NCBI RefSeq assembly: GCF_003115775.1
Contig: NZ_QEES01000005.1
Coordinates: 248,001 to 312,000, forward strand
DNA length: 64,000 nt
Direction: 5' to 3'
Origin: Cellulomonas sp. WB94
GTDB taxonomy: Bacteria; Actinomycetota; Actinomycetes; Actinomycetales; Cellulomonadaceae
Every line of letters begins with the position of its first letter. The stretch's first letter is position 1. Made by a program: the position numbers and the translations under genes. Shown in pieces: positions 28,736-38,302 of the stretch. Under the pieces are notes generated by a model. It had not been told where the DNA came from. It saw nothing but the letters and a program-made list of their open reading frames with translations, and ran no database searches.

Positions 28736-30547
28736 TCACCGTGTCTGGGAGACCCACGACCGGTGCATCGCGGCGTAGACGCCGCCGTCCGCCACGAGGT
28801 CGGTGTGGTGGCCGACCTCGACCACACGGCCGGCGTCGACGACGACCACGAGGTCGGACGCCTCCGCGGTGGAGAGCCGGTGCGCAATCGTCACGGTGCT
28901 GCGCCCGTGCGTGAGCGAGTCGAGCGCGCGAGCGATCCGTACCTCCGTCGCCGGGTCGACCGCCGAGGTCGCCTCGTCGAGCACGAGCAGGTCGGCCTCG
29001 GCGAGGTAGGCGCGCACGAGAGCGACAAGCTGACGTTCGCCCGCTGACAGCCGGTCCCCCCGCTGCCCCACCGGGGTCGCGAGCCCCTGCGGCAGCTCGT
29101 CGAGCCAGCCGGTCAGGCCGAGGTTCTCCACGGCGACGCGCACCACCGGCTCGTACGAGGGGACGTCCAGGCCCGGCAGCCCGTACACGACGTTCTCGAG
29201 CAGGGTCGCGTCGAACAGGAACCCCTCCTGCGGCACCATGACGACGCGGCCGCGGAGCTCGGAGAGCCGGATGGCGCGCAGGTCGACGCCGTCGAGCAGC
29301 ACCTGGCCGTGCGTGGGGTCCATGAGCCGGACGATGAGCTTGGCGACGGTCGTCTTGCCGGACCCGGTGGCGCCGACGACGGCCACCGAGGTCCGGGCCG
29401 GGATCGTCAGGTCGATGCCACTCAGGACGGGCGGACCGTCCGGGTAGGCGAACCCCACTCCGCGCAGCTCGATGGTCGCGGGTCCTCGCGGCGACGCGAC
29501 GCCGGCAGCACCGGCGTCGACCACCTGGATGGGGGTGTCGATCACGGCGAGGACCCGACGCCAGCCCGCGACGGCGTTCTGGAGCTCGTTCAGCACCTCG
29601 GTCGCCATCTGCACCGGACCGGTGAACAGCTGGACGAGGAACAGGAAGGCCAACAGCTTGCCGGCCGACAGCGCGCCCGCGACACCCAGGTACGTCCCGG
29701 CCACGACGACGACGGCGAGGACGAGGTTCGCGACGAGCACCCCGCTCGAGAACACGAGGGCGACGAGGTTCTGGGCGCGCACCGCGGCGTCACGGGTCGC
29801 ACGTATCGCGGTGTCGATGCGCCGCTGCGTGCGCGCCTGGGCGCCGTACGCCCGGATCGTCTCGGCCCCCACCACGGCCTCGGAGATCGCACCGAGCAGC
29901 GCGCCCACGCGCTCCCGCACTCGCGTGTAGGCGACATTGACACGCTTCTGCAGCGGACCGAGGATGACGAGCAGCGGGACGAAGCACAGCCACACGAGGA
30001 CCGTGAGCTGCCACGAGTACACGGCCATGAGGCCCGTCGCGACCGCGATCTGCAGGATCGAGACGAGCAGCATGATGCCGCCCCACTGCACGAACAGCGA
30101 GATGGTGTCGACGTCCGACGTCACACGCGACACGAGCGAACCGCGACGCTCGGTGTCCTGAGCAAGGATCGACAGGTCGTGGACGTGTCGGAACGCCGTG
30201 ACCCGCAGGGTCGCGAGCCCGCGCTCGCTCGCCCGGATGAGCCGCACGTTGACGAGCGCCGCGCACGCGCCGCCCAGCAGCAGCCCGACCGCGGCGAGGG
30301 CAGCGAGGCCGGCGACCCGTGCCACGTCAGGACCGGCGGACGCGAGCACTCCGGAGTCGATGGTCTGCTGCACGGCGATCGGCACGAGGACGCGCCCGCA
30401 CGCCGCGAGCACCGCGAGCAGCATCGTGACCCGGAACCCCTCGAGCAGCTGCGGCGAGACCTGCACGCCGCGGCGCAGGGTCGCCCACACGCCCAGGGTC
30501 CCCGACGAGCCGATGGTGTGGTCCGCCGACGCGTCCGTGTCCGTCAC
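28736..30547 (-). CDS. Heterodimeric ABC exporter subunit with catalytic ATPase site
   Basis: 603 aa. Six-helix transmembrane domain (about 1-320) and a C-terminal nucleotide-binding domain with Walker [10 protein letters not shown], Walker [13 protein letters not shown] and switch His in TIAHRLS, all intact. The signature motif is altered to LSAGERQ (LSGGQ expected). It overlaps the upstream ABC gene (ATGA). In a heterodimer this subunit supplies the working Walker A/B/His. Its weakened signature faces the degenerate Walker B of the partner. Family: type IV ABC exporters (multidrug, lipid or peptide). Substrate unknown. Confidence 0.9.
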   Translation of the reverse strand: MTDTDASADHTIGSSGTLGVWATLRRGVQVSPQLLEGFRVTMLLAVLAACGRVLVPIAVQQTIDSGVLASAGPDVARVAGLAALAAVGLLLGGACAALVNVRLIRASERGLATLRVTAFRHVHDLSILAQDTERRGSLVSRVTSDVDTISLFVQWGGIMLLVSILQIAVATGLMAVYSWQLTVLVWLCFVPLLVILGPLQKRVNVAYTRVRERVGALLGAISEAVVGAETIRAYGAQARTQRRIDTAIRATRDAAVRAQNLVALVFSSGVLVANLVLAVVVVAGTYLGVAGALSAGKLLAFLFLVQLFTGPVQMATEVLNELQNAVAGWRRVLAVIDTPIQVVDAGAAGVASPRGPATIELRGVGFAYPDGPPVLSGIDLTIPARTSVAVVGATGSGKTTVAKLIVRLMDPTHGQVLLDGVDLRAIRLSELRGRVVMVPQEGFLFDATLLENVVYGLPGLDVPSYEPVVRVAVENLGLTGWLDELPQGLATPVGQRGDRLSAGERQLVALVRAYLAEADLLVLDEATSAVDPATEVRIARALDSLTHGRSTVTIAHRLSTAEASDLVVVVDAGRVVEVGHHTDLVADGGVYAAMHRSWVSQTR

Positions 30548-32511
30548 CGGCCCAGCCCCGGCGGCGGCGTCTGGCCCCGCGGCTCGCTGTCGACGTCCGC
30601 CGCGACGGCCCGGCGCTCCGACTCTCGCTCGTACGCGGTCGCCAGGTCGCGGTAGCCCGGGTCGCGTTCCAACAGCTCGTCGTGCGTGCCGCGGTCCACG
30701 ACCCGCCCGGAGTCGAGGTGCACGACCTCGTCGGCGAGCAGCACCGAGGACATCCGGTAGGCGACCATGACGACCGTCGGCGCGAACGCACGCCCGTCAC
30801 CCGGCGCCGTGGCCCGCAGACCCGTGAGGATCTGCTGCTCGACGCGCGGGTCGACGGCGGACGTCGCGTCGTCGAGCACCAGCACACGAGGCGACCGCAC
30901 GAGCGCCCGGGCGAGCGCGAGCCGTTGCCGCTGACCGCCCGACAGGCTCGAACCGCGCTCCCCGAGCGGCGCGTCGAGACCACCGGGCAGCGCAGCCACG
31001 ACCCCGTCGACGCGCGCCAGGCGCAGCGCGTCCCAGACCTCCCCGTCCGTGGGCGCCCCGGGCTCCCCGTCGTCGCACAGCGTCACGTTGCCGCGGACGG
31101 TGTCCTCGAAGACGAACGCCGACTGCGCGACGAGCGCGACCTGCGCGGCGAGGTCGGCCGGGCGGACGTCCCGCACGTCGACCCCGTCGATCAGGACCGT
31201 GCCCGACGTCGGGTCCCACAGCCGGTTGAGCAGCGTGACGAGCGTCGTCTTGCCGGCGCCTGTCGGCCCGACGAGCGCGACGGTCCGGCCCGGCGCCAGG
31301 TCGAGGTCGATGTCCTCGAGCAGGACCGCGTCCTCCGGGTCGGAGGCGCTCTGCGGCAGGCTCGGCCGCAGCGGCACCCGCACACCGACCCCGCGGAGCT
31401 CGACCCGCGCACCGCGGCCGTTCGCGGGCAGCTCCCGGTCGCCGTGCGCCCGCTCGCCACCGGCGTCCAGCACGCCGGCGATGCGCTCGTAGCCCACCAG
31501 GGCGCGCGGCAGGTCGCCCAGGACCCAGCCGAACGCGCGGACCGGCACAGCGAGCAGGGTCAGCAGGTATGCGGCAGCCACGATGTCCCCCGTGTTCATG
31601 GCGCCCGCGGCGACGCGCGCCGTGCCGACGACGAGCACCAGCAGCGTCCCGAGCCCCGGCAGGAGGTCCATCACCGGGTCGAAGACGGCACGGACGACGC
31701 CGAGGCGGATGTTGGCGTCCCGCAGGCGCATCGCCCGCTCCGCGAACCGCGCCTCCTCCCGGTCCTCGGTCCCGAGCGACTTCACGACGAGCGCCGCCTC
31801 GAAGCTCTCGTGGGCGACGTCGGCGACCTCCCCCCGCAGCTGTTGGGCGCGCGTCGCGGCGGGCGTCATCCGGCGCTCGAACAGGACGTTCACCCCGATG
31901 ACCACCGGCAGGATGACGAACGCCGCGAGCGCGATCCACACGTCGGTCGTCAGGAGAGCGACGGCCGCGACCACGAACATGACCACGACACCGAGCGCGA
32001 ACGGCAGCGGGTTGAAGACCGAGGTCGCCGCCTCGACGTCGGAGCTCGCGTTCGACAGCAGCTGGCCGGTCGCGTGGCGTCGGTGCCACGACATCGGCAG
32101 GCGCAGGAGCTGGCGCGTGATGCGCGTCCGGTGGCCGGCCTGCAGGTCGACGTAGCCCATCCCCGCAAAGATCCGGCGTCCGGCGACCCCGGCCGCGAGC
32201 GCGAGCGCCACCGCGGCGATGGCGAGCCCGGCCGGCCAGATGCCGTCGCGTGCGCTCGCGGACCCGTCGAGCGCCGGCACCACGACCTCGTTCGTCACCT
32301 TGCCCAGCACCTGGCTGATCGCCACGGTCGTCGCACCGAAGACGGCCGACGACCCGACCGCGAACGCGTAGGTGCGAGGCTCGGAGGCCATCCCCCGGCT
32401 CAGGAGCTGGACCGAACGGCGCAGCGCCGAACCTGTCAGCGCGGCCCGCGTCGGTGTTCGGTCGCGCGGGTGCAAGCGAGAACCTTCCGGTGGCGGGGCG
32501 TCGAGCATCAT
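30544..32511 (-). CDS. Heterodimeric ABC exporter subunit with degenerate ATPase site
   Basis: About 655 aa from ATG 32511; adjacent ATG 32508 and an ATG at 32535 are alternatives. Six-helix membrane domain, then a nucleotide-binding domain with Walker A GPTGAGKTT and canonical signature LSGGQRQ. Walker B is VLVLDDATSAVD (catalytic Glu replaced by Asp) and the switch region is VAYRMS (His replaced by Tyr). Both changes mark a non-hydrolytic site. A Ser/Gly/Pro-rich leader precedes the first helix. Divergent from the TIGR03085 gene, with overlapping promoters in the 38-base gap. Confidence 0.88.
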   Translation of the reverse strand: MMLDAPPPEGSRLHPRDRTPTRAALTGSALRRSVQLLSRGMASEPRTYAFAVGSSAVFGATTVAISQVLGKVTNEVVVPALDGSASARDGIWPAGLAIAAVALALAAGVAGRRIFAGMGYVDLQAGHRTRITRQLLRLPMSWHRRHATGQLLSNASSDVEAATSVFNPLPFALGVVVMFVVAAVALLTTDVWIALAAFVILPVVIGVNVLFERRMTPAATRAQQLRGEVADVAHESFEAALVVKSLGTEDREEARFAERAMRLRDANIRLGVVRAVFDPVMDLLPGLGTLLVLVVGTARVAAGAMNTGDIVAAAYLLTLLAVPVRAFGWVLGDLPRALVGYERIAGVLDAGGERAHGDRELPANGRGARVELRGVGVRVPLRPSLPQSASDPEDAVLLEDIDLDLAPGRTVALVGPTGAGKTTLVTLLNRLWDPTSGTVLIDGVDVRDVRPADLAAQVALVAQSAFVFEDTVRGNVTLCDDGEPGAPTDGEVWDALRLARVDGVVAALPGGLDAPLGERGSSLSGGQRQRLALARALVRSPRVLVLDDATSAVDPRVEQQILTGLRATAPGDGRAFAPTVVMVAYRMSSVLLADEVVHLDSGRVVDRGTHDELLERDPGYRDLATAYERESERRAVAADVDSEPRGQTPPPGLGR

Positions 32512-32537
32512 CGCACGTGAGCCCCCTGCGGCCATGG

Positions 32538-32544
32538 GATTATT
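32538..32544. promoter_or_regulatory. Overlapping divergent -10 elements
   Basis: The near-palindrome GGATTATTCC gives GATTAT on the plus strand, exactly six bases before ATG 32550. It gives AATAAT on the minus strand about 28 bases before the ABC start at 32511. Only 38 bases separate the two genes, so both promoters must lie here. Confidence 0.4.
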
Positions 32545-32549
32545 CCGGC

Positions 32550-33194
32550 ATGACATGGCACCGCACCGCCCGCGCACAGCTCGCCGAGGCTCTCGCCGAC
32601 GCCGGACCCGACGCCCCGACGCTGTGCGAGGGGTGGCAGAGCCGCCATCTCGCGGCGCACCTCGTGCTTCGCGAGCACTCGCCGCTCGCGGGGGCAGGCA
32701 TCGTCGTCCCGGCCCTCGCCGCACGCACGGAGCGGGCGGTCGAGGAGCTCGGGGACACCGCACGGTCCGAGGGGGCCTACCGCGACCTGGTGTCACGGGT
32801 TGCGAGCGAGCCCGCCGCGTGGAGCCCGCTGTCCTGGGCCGGCGAACAGGTGAACCTCGTCGAGTTCTTCGTGCACACCGAGGACGTGCGGCGGGGCGGC
32901 GGGCCGGTGCCGCCGCGCGCGCTCGAGCCCGAGCACGTCGAGGCGCTGTGGAGCTCGCTCACCCGTGGCACGTCGATCTACCGGCGCGTACCGACGGGAG
33001 TCGTCCTCGTCCGGCCTGACGGCGTGCGCCGACGGGTACGCCGCGCGCCGGGCGGGCACGGGACGGTGGTGATCCGTGGAGAGGTCGGAGAGCTGCTGCT
33101 GCACGCGTTCGGTCGCGGCGCCGCCGCCGAGGTCAGGATCGAGGGCGCGCCGCAGGACGTCGAGGCCGTGCGGGCGGTCCTGCCGACAGCCTGA
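32550..33194 (+). CDS. TIGR03085 family metal-binding protein (maleylpyruvate isomerase/DinB-like)
   Basis: 214 aa from ATG 32550. The start MTWHRTARAQLAEAL and the following DAPTLCEGWQSRHLAAHLVLREH are characteristic of the TIGR03085 group, with metal-binding histidines in the four-helix DinB/MDMPI fold. The actual reaction is unknown; enzymes of the superfamily use mycothiol, which actinobacteria make. It lies on the plus strand between hisF (convergent, 10 bases) and the ABC exporter. From memory, homologues sit beside hisF/hisI in other actinobacteria. Confidence 0.8.
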   Translation: MTWHRTARAQLAEALADAGPDAPTLCEGWQSRHLAAHLVLREHSPLAGAGIVVPALAARTERAVEELGDTARSEGAYRDLVSRVASEPAAWSPLSWAGEQVNLVEFFVHTEDVRRGGGPVPPRALEPEHVEALWSSLTRGTSIYRRVPTGVVLVRPDGVRRRVRRAPGGHGTVVIRGEVGELLLHAFGRGAAAEVRIEGAPQDVEAVRAVLPTA

Positions 33195-33204
33195 CCGCCC
33201 GGCG

Positions 33205-33975
33205 TCATCGGACGGTGATGCCCGCGGCCCGCAAGTGGTCCTTGACCTCGCCGATCGTGAGCGTCCGGAAGTGGAAGACGCTCGCGGCGAGCACCGCGTC
33301 GGCCCCCGCCCTGGCCGCCTCCACGAAGTGCTGCGCAGTCCCGGCACCGCCGCTCGCGATGAGCGGGACCGTGACCTCGCTCCGCACGTCGCGCAGCATC
33401 TCGAGGTCGAAGCCGGCCGTCGTGCCGTCGGCGTCCATCGAGTTCAGCAGGATCTCCCCGGCGCCGAGAGCCGCAGCATGTGCCGCCCACTCCACAGCGT
33501 CGATGCCGGTGCCCCGACGGCCACCGTGCGTCGTCACCTCGTACCCCGACCCGGTGCGGACGTCACCCGTCACCCGGCGCGCGTCGACCGACAGGACGAG
33601 CACCTGGCTGCCGAACCGTTCCGCGATCTCCTCGATGAGCTCAGGTCGCGCGATGGCGGCCGTGTTGACCCCGACCTTGTCGGCCCCTGCCCGCAGCAAC
33701 CGGTCGACGTCGTCCGCCGAGCGCACACCGCCACCGACCGTCAGCGGGACGAACACCTCCTCGGCCGTGCGCCTGACCACGTCGTACATCGTGGCGCGGT
33801 CGCCCGACGACGCCGACACGTCGAGGAAGGTGATCTCGTCCGCACCCTCGGCGTCGTACCGGCGGGCCAGCTCGACCGGGTCCCCGGCGTCGCGCAGGTT
33901 CTCGAAGTTCACGCCCTTGACGACGCGACCAGCGTCGACATCGAGGCACGGGATGACCCGCAGCGCGAGCGTCAT
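33205..33975 (-). CDS. hisF: Imidazole glycerol phosphate synthase, cyclase subunit
   Basis: 256 aa. TIM barrel with catalytic aspartates Asp12 ([16 protein letters not shown]) and Asp131 (VLSVDARR), and phosphate loops VGGGVRS and IASGGAGT. With HisH it forms IGP and AICAR from PRFAR and glutamine. AGGAG lies upstream of the ATG. It follows the FKBP gene by 15 bases on the same strand and may share its transcript, although functionally it belongs with hisI. Confidence 0.96.
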   Translation of the reverse strand: MTLALRVIPCLDVDAGRVVKGVNFENLRDAGDPVELARRYDAEGADEITFLDVSASSGDRATMYDVVRRTAEEVFVPLTVGGGVRSADDVDRLLRAGADKVGVNTAAIARPELIEEIAERFGSQVLVLSVDARRVTGDVRTGSGYEVTTHGGRRGTGIDAVEWAAHAAALGAGEILLNSMDADGTTAGFDLEMLRDVRSEVTVPLIASGGAGTAQHFVEAARAGADAVLAASVFHFRTLTIGEVKDHLRAAGITVR

Positions 33976-33990
33976 GTGCCAGGTCTCCTG

Positions 33991-34851
33991 TCAGCCGGCG
34001 ACGGGCGCAGGGCCCGTCGCGAGGATGTCGATGACGAACACGATGGTCTGGCCCTTGAGCTCTTCGCTCTGCGTCGCACCGAGCGGGTACGTCGGAGGCA
34101 CCACGAGCATCACCTGGCTCCCGACGGGCTGCTCCACGAGGCTTGCCCACGCCGGCACCATCGTGAGATCGAACGAGACCGGGCTGCGGTTGGTCCACGT
34201 CGACTCGAACGGCTCCCCGGTCGTCCACGCGAAGCCCGTGTACTGCACGGTGACCGTGTCGCCGTCCGCCACCTGGGCGCCGGCACCTCGAATCAGCGGC
34301 TGCGTCACGAGGTCGGTCGGCGGCGCGGCGGTCGACGCCGTGATCGACGGCGAGCCGTCGCTGCCGAGCGTGACCGGGGGGAGCCCCTCGCGCGGGGTCA
34401 CGGGTTCGCCCGAGGCTCGCGTGGCGAGCACGTCGAGCACCGTCACCGTCGGGTAGTCGGCCGCGCCGCTGCCCGGAGCGGGGCTGATCTGCAGCAGGCG
34501 CGCCCCGACCCGCTGACCGTGCAGGGTGTCGTAGAGGTCCTGGCCGAGGTCCTCGACGGTGAGCGGGCGAGGTGTGGGGCTGCTCGAGTAGCTCTCCTTG
34601 ACGACCGTCGCATCGCTCGCGTCCTCGAGCCAGAAGTCCACGAGCACCGGCTCACCGTCGACGAGCGGGCTCCCGGCTCCCTGCCATACGACCTTGTGGA
34701 CCGTCTTGCTCACCGCGAGGGGCGTCACGTACGTGAGGGTCGGCCGCGAGCCCGGGTCACCCGTCACGAGGACATCCGGCTCGGGGGCCGTGACCGCGCT
34801 GCAGCCGGCCAGGAGCACGGCAGCCAGGCATGCCGCCACCAGACGTCGCAC
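33991..34851 (-). CDS. FKBP-type peptidyl-prolyl isomerase lipoprotein with a second degenerate FKBP-like unit
   Basis: 286 aa from GTG 34851 (GGAGG about 7 bases upstream). Signal peptide with lipobox LLAGC, lipidated Cys17. The C-terminal 110 residues are an FKBP domain (GDTVTVQYTGFAWTTGEPF through VGSQVMLVVPP and LKGQTIVFVIDIL). The preceding half has the same outline (PVLVDFWLEDAS, then LTVEDLGQDLYDTL and GQRVGARLLQISP), suggesting a diverged FKBP-like repeat. It catalyses proline isomerisation of exported proteins. It follows pafA by 59 bases, its usual neighbour. Confidence 0.88.
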   Translation of the reverse strand: MRRLVAACLAAVLLAGCSAVTAPEPDVLVTGDPGSRPTLTYVTPLAVSKTVHKVVWQGAGSPLVDGEPVLVDFWLEDASDATVVKESYSSSPTPRPLTVEDLGQDLYDTLHGQRVGARLLQISPAPGSGAADYPTVTVLDVLATRASGEPVTPREGLPPVTLGSDGSPSITASTAAPPTDLVTQPLIRGAGAQVADGDTVTVQYTGFAWTTGEPFESTWTNRSPVSFDLTMVPAWASLVEQPVGSQVMLVVPPTYPLGATQSEELKGQTIVFVIDILATGPAPVAG

Positions 34852-34910
34852 GTCGATCCCTCCCCCGGTCGGATGTCCGGCCACACTGTACGGTGCGTGC
34901 CCGGGGGCGT

Positions 34911-36272
34911 TCACATCGACTCGATGAGCCTCTCGACCCGCTCGTCGACGCTCCGGAACGGGTCCTTGCACAGCACCGTCCGCTGCGCCTGGTCGTTGAG
35001 CTTCAGGTGCACCCAGTCGACCGTGTAGTCGCGCCGGGCCTCCTGGGCGGCGCGCACGAAGTCGCCCCGGAGCTTCGCCCGCGTGGTCTGCGGCGGCACG
35101 GCCGTCGCCTCGAACACCTCGAGGTCGGTCGTGACCCGGTCGACGAGCCCTCGAGCCGCAAGCAGGTTGTACAGGCCCTCGGACCGCGAGATGTCGTGGT
35201 ACGCGAGGTCGAGGCGCGCGACACGAGGGTCGCCCAGCTCGAGACCGTGCTTGGCGCGGTAACGCTCGATGATCCGGTACTTGATGACCCAGTCCAGCTC
35301 GCGTTCGACGAGGGCGAGATCGCCGGTGCGCAGCGCGTGCAGGCCCCGTTCCCACAGGTCGACGACCTGCTTGATGTCGGGCGTCGGGTCGACATCGGCC
35401 GCGATGAAGTCCTTGACGCGCCCGAGGTACTCCTCCTGGAGGTCGACCGCGGTGACCGTCCGGCCGTTCGAGAGCTGGAACGGGTGCAGCCCCGTCATGT
35501 CGTGGCTGATCTCGCGGATGGCGCGGATCGGGTTCTCGAGAGCCATGTCGCGCATGGGCACGCCCGCCTCGATGAGGCGCAGGATCAGGTCGGTCGCGCC
35601 GACCTTGAGCATCGTGGTCGTCTCGGACATCGAGGAGTCGCCGACGATGATGTGCAGCCGCCGGTACAGCTCGGCGTCCGCGTGCGGCTCGTCCCGGGTG
35701 TTGATGATCGGCCGGGACCGCGTCGTCGCGCTCGAGACTGCCTCCCAGATGTGGTCGGCCCGCTGCGAGAGGCAGTAGACCGCACCGCGCGGCGTCGGCA
35801 GCACCTTGCCGGCACCGGTGAGGACCTGACGGGTGATCAGGAAGGGGACGAGGACGTCCGACAGCCGCGAGAAGTCCCCCTGGCGGCGCACGAGGTAGTT
35901 CTCGTGGCACCCGTAGGAGTTGCCTGCCGAGTCGGTGTTGTTCTTGAACAGGTGGATCCGCCCGGCGAGGCCCTCGTGCTCGAGGCGCTGCTGCGCGTCC
36001 GCGACGAGACCCTCGAGGATGCGCTCACCGCCGCGGTCGTACGTGATGAGCTGGCGCACGTCGTCACACTCGGCGGTCGCGTACTCCGGGTGCGAGCCGA
36101 CGTCGAGGTACAGCCGTGAGCCGTTGCGCAGGAACACGTTCGACGAACGCCCCCACGCGACGACCTTCCGGAACAGGTACCGGGCGACCTCGTCCGCCGA
36201 CAGCCCTCGGCCGTCGTCGGACGCGCACGTCACCCCGTACTCGGTCTCGAGGCCATAGATGCGGCGGTCCAT
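34911..36272 (-). CDS. pafA: Pup--protein ligase
   Basis: 453 aa from ATG 36272 with a GGAGGGG site upstream; family-standard length. The glutamine-synthetase-like active site starts at once (YGLETEYGV, with the catalytic Glu), followed by [34 protein letters not shown] and [10 protein letters not shown]. It uses ATP to activate the C-terminal Glu of Pup and join it to substrate lysines. It belongs to the pup-prcB-prcA-pafA cluster. Confidence 0.97.
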   Translation of the reverse strand: MDRRIYGLETEYGVTCASDDGRGLSADEVARYLFRKVVAWGRSSNVFLRNGSRLYLDVGSHPEYATAECDDVRQLITYDRGGERILEGLVADAQQRLEHEGLAGRIHLFKNNTDSAGNSYGCHENYLVRRQGDFSRLSDVLVPFLITRQVLTGAGKVLPTPRGAVYCLSQRADHIWEAVSSATTRSRPIINTRDEPHADAELYRRLHIIVGDSSMSETTTMLKVGATDLILRLIEAGVPMRDMALENPIRAIREISHDMTGLHPFQLSNGRTVTAVDLQEEYLGRVKDFIAADVDPTPDIKQVVDLWERGLHALRTGDLALVERELDWVIKYRIIERYRAKHGLELGDPRVARLDLAYHDISRSEGLYNLLAARGLVDRVTTDLEVFEATAVPPQTTRAKLRGDFVRAAQEARRDYTVDWVHLKLNDQAQRTVLCKDPFRSVDERVERLIESM

Positions 36273-36321
36273 GCGCCCCTCCCCTCCGTGTGGGTCTGCG
36301 TCGAGCGGTGTCACGCTGCCG

Positions 36322-37140
36322 TCACGGCGTCGGCGGGTCCGCCTCGGGTGACGCGGTCGGCTCGGCCGGTCCGGCCTCGGTGGGCGGGCTCGGCGCGTCG
36401 GGCGGGCTCGAGGCTTCGTGCTGGCTCGGCGCTTCGTGCTGGCTCGGCGCTGCCGCGAGCATGGCGTCCAGTGCCGGACCGGTCAGCCGCCGGAACGCCC
36501 GGCGCGGGCGCGACCGCTCCAGCACCGCGACCTCGAGCTGGCTCGCCGGCAGCTGACGCGGCTCGCCCTCCGGCTGGGTGCCGAGGACCAGGACGGCGAT
36601 CCGTACGGCCTCGGCGAGCGTGAGACCGGCACGCCACGCGTCGGCGAGCTGGGTGACGAGACGGTCCGCCAGCCCTCCCATCGCCACATACCCGTGCTCG
36701 TCGGCGACGGAGCCGTCGTACGACAGGCGGTAGATCTGGTCGCCCTCCGGGCTCGCCCCGACCTCCGCCACGACGAGCTCGACCTCGAGCGGCTTGGACT
36801 CGGTGGTGAACACCGTCCCGAGGGTCTGGGCGTAGGCGTTGGCGAGCCCGCGTGCGTTCACGTCCTGGCGGTCGTAGGAGTACCCGCGCAGGTCGGCGTA
36901 CCGCACCCCGGCGACGCGCAGGTTCTCGAACTCGTTGTACTTGCCCACGGCGGCGAAGGCGATGCGGTCGTAGATCTCGGAGATCTTGTGCAGGGCACGG
37001 GACGGGTTCTCGGTCGCGAAGACGATGCCCTCGTCGTACTGCAGCACGACGACCGAACGCCCCCTCGCGATGCCCTTGCGCGCGTAGTCGGCGCGGTCCT
37101 TCATCAGCTGCTCGGGCGAGACGTAGAACGGCATGCTCAT
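36322..37140 (-). CDS. prcA: 20S proteasome alpha subunit
   Basis: 272 aa. Begins [20 protein letters not shown], the actinobacterial PrcA start whose N-terminus gates the pore. The core ends near residue 210. The tail is a low-complexity Pro/Ser/Glu segment containing two copies of APSQHE encoded by a perfect 18-bp tandem repeat. No catalytic threonine, as expected. The ATG overlaps the prcB stop (ATGA), matching the 1:1 stoichiometry of alpha and beta rings. Confidence 0.96.
   Translation of the reverse strand: MSMPFYVSPEQLMKDRADYARKGIARGRSVVVLQYDEGIVFATENPSRALHKISEIYDRIAFAAVGKYNEFENLRVAGVRYADLRGYSYDRQDVNARGLANAYAQTLGTVFTTESKPLEVELVVAEVGASPEGDQIYRLSYDGSVADEHGYVAMGGLADRLVTQLADAWRAGLTLAEAVRIAVLVLGTQPEGEPRQLPASQLEVAVLERSRPRRAFRRLTGPALDAMLAAAPSQHEAPSQHEASSPPDAPSPPTEAGPAEPTASPEADPPTP
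36413..36448 (-). repeat. 18-bp tandem duplication in the prcA tail
   Basis: GCTTCGTGCTGGCTCGGC occurs twice in direct succession (plus strand) and adds one extra APSQHE unit to the disordered C-terminus of PrcA. In frame, so probably length-variable between strains. Confidence 0.85.
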
Positions 37141-37985
37141 CGGGACTCACCCCCCGGGCGACCCTGCGCGTGCTCGGTCCGGCGCTGCTCGGCGACCGCC
37201 TCCACGACGGCACCCAGCTCGTCCTGCCCGACCCGGCGGTACCCGCTCGACGTCACCGTCGCGACGACGGGCCAGATCTGGCGCGAGGAGTCGGGACCTC
37301 CCGTGGCCGAGTCGTCGTCCGCGGCGTCGACGAGCGCCTCGACCGCGACACGCACCGCGGCGACGGCGTCCAGGCCGGGGCGCCAGAGCTTCTTGAGCGA
37401 TCCGCGCGCGAACACCGAGCCGGATCCGACGCTGTGGTGCTCGTGCTCCTCGTAGCGGCCGCCGGTGACGTCGTAGGAGAAGATCCGTCCCAGGCCCCGG
37501 TCCAGGTCGAACCCCGCGAACAGCGGCACGACCGCGAGGCCCTGCATCGCGAGGCCGAGGTTGCCGCGGATCATCGTCGCGAGCCGGTTCGCCTTGCCGT
37601 CGAGCGACAGCAGCGCGCCCTCGATCTTCTCGTAGTGCTCGAGCTCGAGCTGGAAGAGGCGCACGAGCTCGACCGCGAGGCCCGCCGTGCCGGCGATGCC
37701 GACCGCGGAGAAGTCGTCCGCGGGGAAGACCTTCTCGATCTCGCGGCTCGCGATCATCGAGCCCATCGTCGCTCGGCGGTCGCCCGCCATGACCACTCCG
37801 CCGTCGAAGACGAGCGCGACGATCGTCGTGGCGTGGGGTGCGAGCGGCACCTCACCGGCCGGCAGCGGCCTGTTCCCCGGCAGGAGCGAGGGGGCGTGCC
37901 CGGCGAGGAAATCGACGAACGAGGACGAGCCCGGTGTCGTGAACGCGGCCGGCAACCGGCCCGCAGCGCTGTGGTCCTGGCCCAT
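37137..37985 (-). CDS. prcB: 20S proteasome beta subunit
   Basis: 282 aa proprotein. The propeptide is cleaved before Thr53 ([13 protein letters not shown]), the N-terminal nucleophile. [13 protein letters not shown] and the [12 protein letters not shown] segment near the C-terminus are conserved in PrcB. It forms the two inner proteolytic rings. Its GTG/ATG region lies 6 bases after the pup stop. Confidence 0.97.
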   Translation of the reverse strand: MGQDHSAAGRLPAAFTTPGSSSFVDFLAGHAPSLLPGNRPLPAGEVPLAPHATTIVALVFDGGVVMAGDRRATMGSMIASREIEKVFPADDFSAVGIAGTAGLAVELVRLFQLELEHYEKIEGALLSLDGKANRLATMIRGNLGLAMQGLAVVPLFAGFDLDRGLGRIFSYDVTGGRYEEHEHHSVGSGSVFARGSLKKLWRPGLDAVAAVRVAVEALVDAADDDSATGGPDSSRQIWPVVATVTSSGYRRVGQDELGAVVEAVAEQRRTEHAQGRPGGESR

Positions 37986-37991
37986 CGGCGG

Positions 37992-38189
37992 TCACTGACC
38001 GCCCTTCTGCACGAACCCGCGCACGAACTGCTCCGCGTTGGTCTCCAGGACGTCGTCGATCTCCTCGAGGAGCGCGTCGACCTCGGCATCACGAGCCTGG
38101 GCGGCGGGGGTCGCCGGCGTCGGGGTGTCGGGGCCGGCGGCCGGCGCGTCGTCGTCGCGGCGGGACTGCGCGTGTTCCTGACCAGCCAT
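37992..38189 (-). CDS. pup: Prokaryotic ubiquitin-like protein Pup
   Basis: 65 aa, disordered and acidic, ending EQFVRGFVQKGGQ. The C-terminal Gln means it must be deamidated by Dop before PafA can use it. The central DAEVDALLEEIDDVLE helix binds the coiled coil of ARC/Mpa. Perfect AGGAGG 5 bases before the ATG. First gene of pup-prcB-prcA-pafA; it lacks a lysine in its N-terminal half. Confidence 0.97.
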   Translation of the reverse strand: MAGQEHAQSRRDDDAPAAGPDTPTPATPAAQARDAEVDALLEEIDDVLETNAEQFVRGFVQKGGQ

Positions 38190-38227
38190 GGTGACCTCCT
38201 GGGGTCGTCAACGGGCCTGCTGAACAC

Positions 38228-38233
38228 ACCCTA
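38228..38233 (-). promoter_or_regulatory. Candidate -10 of the pup operon
   Basis: TAGGGT on the minus strand, within CCTAGGGT, lies 38 bases before the pup ATG and leaves a short leader with the AGGAGG site. It is a variant of the CCTAGGCT octamer seen at leaderless starts. Confidence 0.4.
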
Positions 38234-38302
38234 GGCCCTGCCCGTCAGTCGAGTCTGTGCACAACGCACCCGCGACGCCGGTCGATCCGCGAGGATGCGC
38301 CC

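Noticed and set aside
30544-32796. Upstream-extended start of the ABC exporter at 32796
   Set aside because: The extra 95 residues overlap the divergent TIGR03085 gene antisense and are Arg/Pro-rich; the ATGs near 32511 fit better.
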